Shown here: positions 61,760-64,000 of the stretch, one piece after another
Numbering within the stretch: position 1 is the stretch's first letter
Layout of the letters: the number at the start of each line of letters is the position of its first letter
NCBI GenBank assembly: GCA_013398015.1
Contig: VZRR01010829.1
Coordinates: forward strand, 437,733-501,732
Source of the DNA: Oreocharis arfaki
Taxonomy: Eukaryota > Chordata > Aves > Passeriformes > Paramythiidae
Direction of reading: 5' to 3'
DNA: 64,000 bases
Position numbers and translations under genes: made by a program
The notes under the pieces: model-generated
The model's database searches: none
What the model was told of the DNA's origin: nothing
Seen by the model: the letters and a program-made list of their open reading frames with translations, nothing else

Positions 61760-62467
61760 TCAGACAAAACACATTTTGATATTGCACAGAAATACTTTGA
61801 AACTTGCTGAAGTGAGATGAAATATACTTCCTAGTTGCCTTATTTTGTGTTGATCTGGAAGAGACTGCCCTACTGAATATGAGACTAGCGTGTCCCCCAG
61901 CCTCACCATTATTTCATTCTGTGATGTAGTGAAGAAATTAGTATGGCTGTGCTGACGTGAAAGTCGAAGTATGGCTTTAGGGAGGGTGTTCAAGAGGAAA
62001 GAGGACGTTTTGCCAGGATATGAATCTTCTTGTGCTGTTTGCTCCTCCGTTGCTCTAACTGGGGTCTTGGACTTCTGCAGTTCTTCATGCCCTAGGCTGA
62101 GCCACACCTCACCTAGAAGCACCATCTCCCCTCCAAGCAGGCGTTCTTTTGAAACAAACATCTCCCCATGGCTTGTCGACATGTTCTTGCTGCTCACAGC
62201 AAAATCTTTGTTTAGGGAGGCTGTGAGACGTCCAGCTGCCCATGGCCTTCTCACAAAAATGTGTCTCCCATTTATCCCATGAATTTTTCCATTTCCTAAA
62301 GCTGCCTGCAAGATCACCGTTTGGTCACAAACACACAGCATGTCTATACACTGACCATTATGAACAAATTGTGCCAAGTCCTCCACATGCTTTCTGTGTA
62401 CAAACAGTAGCAGAGAAAGTGAGAGTCTTTCTGCTGGGGTCTTGCCTCCGACAGACTTTAGCCAGGT
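61760..62467 (-). CDS. Longest open frame of the window; candidate exon at 62113-62393
   Basis: On the minus strand the frame is open from just after a TGA (62468-62470) to a TGA at 61760-61762, about 235 codons. The earliest ATG lies well inside, so it would be an internal or terminal exon, not a complete gene. Within it, a pyrimidine-rich CTTTCTCTGCTACTGTTTG plus CACAG ends at 62394. After 281 open bases comes CTTCTAG/GTGAGG (62112/62113), close to the donor consensus. The enclosed peptide has phrases such as HVEDLAQFVHNGQCIDMLCV and VILQAALGNGKIHGINGRHI, with balanced composition. No signal peptide, membrane segment or domain is recognised. In AT-rich DNA of this size one such frame could arise rarely by chance. 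Confidence that it is truly coding is low. Confidence 0.22.
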   Translation of the reverse strand, partial: TWLKSVGGKTPAERLSLSLLLFVHRKHVEDLAQFVHNGQCIDMLCVCDQTVILQAALGNGKIHGINGRHIFVRRPWAAGRLTASLNKDFAVSSKNMSTSHGEMFVSKERLLGGEMVLLGEVWLSLGHEELQKSKTPVRATEEQTAQEDSYPGKTSSFLLNTLPKAILRLSRQHSHTNFFTTSQNEIMVRLGDTLVSYSVGQSLPDQHKIRQLGSIFHLTSASFKVFLCNIKMCFV

Positions 62468-62470
62468 TCA

Positions 62471-62788
62471 GAGCGAGCACCCATGTGGGCAATGTTTTCA
62501 AGCACTATCTTTTGATGTCCTTCTCACTAACAAAGAGAAGATCCTGAAAGCATTTTCAAGGCAATAAGCTGGTGAAACCCACTTAGGGCAAACATCTCGC
62601 TATCGCTTGGAAAACTAAAACCGAGGTGGGGACTCGTTTCTTTGTCCACATGAGAAACCACCCATTGCTCCTTCTTGAGTGCTTGGGGGGCTCTGTGATT
62701 GTTAGATTTTAAATTTTTAATTGTTTTGTTAGCTTAACCTGCAGTTGACCCATACAGATTTCATTCAGAGTGGTGCCACTTAGTAGTA
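62471..62788. other. Non-coding DNA, nothing specific seen
   Basis: Short interval between the open frame and the conserved-looking block. It contains an AT-rich run (62700-62740) and no exon-like structure. Confidence 0.5.
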
Positions 62789-62789
62789 A

Positions 62790-63260
62790 TGCATTTTCTG
62801 ACACCCTGTAGAAATTATGCTGCTGGCGTCGCAGTCTGGCCCATCAGTCCAGGCGGAGCTTCAGGCGGGCTCATCCCCTGCCGGGGAGCCTTGTACAAGG
62901 CTGCTCTTTTATTATTTAGCACCTTGTTTATGGCATTGCACTTGAACCCTGGAACTTTTCAAGTCCACTTCCCAGGGGTTCAAGGGCAATTATTAACCCC
63001 TGCAATGCCAATAATCTCTAAGCCAAAACTCTATACTTGCATGTGTGCACCTGGCTGATGGGTACAAGGCATTTGCTTATTGCTTGACAACTTTAAATTC
63101 ATTTAGCCCTCATTTTCTGTAACTCCCTCAGACTCATCTGTGGGAGTCCCACTGGGGGCCAGACACATCCCTTTGAATGTTCTTAGGTGTGGGCATAGGC
63201 CCCTAAAGACAAAGCTTCCTTTAGCCTTGGCTCTGTCAAGATTTCACTCTTGATGTCCTA
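62790..63260. promoter_or_regulatory. Candidate regulatory element with palindromes
   Basis: Mixed-composition sequence with a local CpG cluster (ggcgtcgc, caggcgga, caggcggg and gccgggg at 62824-62886), a perfect 12-bp palindrome ccttgtacaagg (62889-62900) and an inverted repeat caggggtt/aacccctg (62973-62980 and 62995-63002). It has no usable splice context. The 89-codon frame at 62789-63058 is not recognised. It resembles a conserved non-coding element, but this cannot be confirmed here. Confidence 0.22.
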
Positions 63261-64000
63261 ATGCCATCATGTATTTAGAGTCGTTGCCTGCAGAAAGAGA
63301 CATTTAGTTCCATTATTTCCAGTGCTTGCCAACATATGGTACCAGTCTCTTCAAGTGAAGCTTGTAACAATGTCTAAGTAAAATATACCTGTTCTGATGT
63401 AAGCAAGGTGAACCAGTCACATTACCACACTGGTGGCTGCTGTCATTCACTGCTCCATGCCTTCTTGCAAACATGATCCTTTAGGAAGTCAATTTTAATT
63501 AAAAAGCCCCAAAACATAACAAGTTACAGTTAAAGAGTTCAGCCTTTTGAACAGCCAAAAGAAGGCAGAATTCAGGTTTTCTTTTAGAATGTGTGAGAAA
63601 TTCAAATATTTTACATCATGAAGTAGAAAAACTAGATAGATTCATTAACATTTTATTTTGAAGTTGCAGCTCAGGAAATCATCAGGCAAGAAAATAATAA
63701 TGCCAAGAGAAGCTCATTGATGAACAAGCAGAGTTCTTGTGGTGGCATATCCTTCCCTGTGGCTGTCTGCAGGGGTGTGGGGAAGGGCAAGCCAGTGCAT
63801 GGGCACTTGTGTCACTTGTGTTTCAGAAGGATGTCACCTTCATGAAAGCCCTGCTCAGGCCCAAGGGCTCTCTTTGTCGGTGACTCCTGAAAGGAAAAGG
63901 CTCAGATACTTTAAAATGAAGCTGAGTGACTCAAAAACAAACATGGGTGAAAATGCTTGAATAAAAAGCCAATCCTGCACCTGTTTCCCTTGTATCTTTT
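63261..64000. other. Non-coding DNA to window edge, no gene seen
   Basis: AT-rich; an AATAAA at 63959-63964 is the only signal noted. The window ends without a gene boundary. Confidence 0.55.

Noticed and set aside
1..64000. tRNA genes, rRNA, CRISPR arrays, bacterial operons
   Set aside because: No B-box/acceptor-stem pairing, no repeat-spacer arrays and no prokaryotic gene layout; the sequence is vertebrate nuclear DNA.

Overview
This window is bird nuclear DNA. It contains the 3' end of a CR1 LINE (17644-18120) that finishes in the 8-bp tail typical of chicken repeat 1, and a solo avian endogenous-retrovirus LTR with an intact 5-bp target-site duplication (8847-9406). A second, decayed LTR of related type lies at about 1560-1984. 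The LTR type looks passerine, but that is recollection of the family, not a database match. Recognised repeats cover only a few percent of the window, which fits an avian genome.

No exon of a known protein family could be recognised on either strand. The window reads as an intergenic gene desert or part of a very large intron. It is AT-rich and interspersed with stretches that resemble conserved non-coding regulatory DNA: dense homeodomain and octamer-like cores, and CpGs kept in AT-rich surroundings. These lie near 19010-19440, 24740-25060, 26760-26910, 45060-45320, 58420-58740, 60110-60560 and 62790-63260. Conservation itself cannot be tested here.

The clearest regulatory landmark is one isolated CpG island at about 26920-27290. 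It holds roughly 45 CpGs by eye and contains a near-consensus CTCF motif at 27201-27217, read on the minus strand. A weaker CpG-rich patch lies at 59755-60030.

Two places look more gene-like than the rest. At 53461-54036 on the plus strand, a strong splice acceptor opens a stop-free 250-bp GC-rich segment ending at a GT donor. A 105-bp putative intron carries the only two in-frame stops, and a second same-frame segment runs to a stop, giving a possible 156-codon unannotated terminal reading frame. At 61760-62467 on the minus strand lies the longest open frame of the window. Inside it, 62113-62393 is bounded by an acceptor (CACAG) and a near-consensus donor (TAG/GTGAGG). Neither product is recognised, and both could be chance.

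The remainder consists of old MIR-like and other ancient amniote repeat remnants, short tandem duplications, microsatellites and homopolymer tracts. Each stretch without a gene is described in its own entry.
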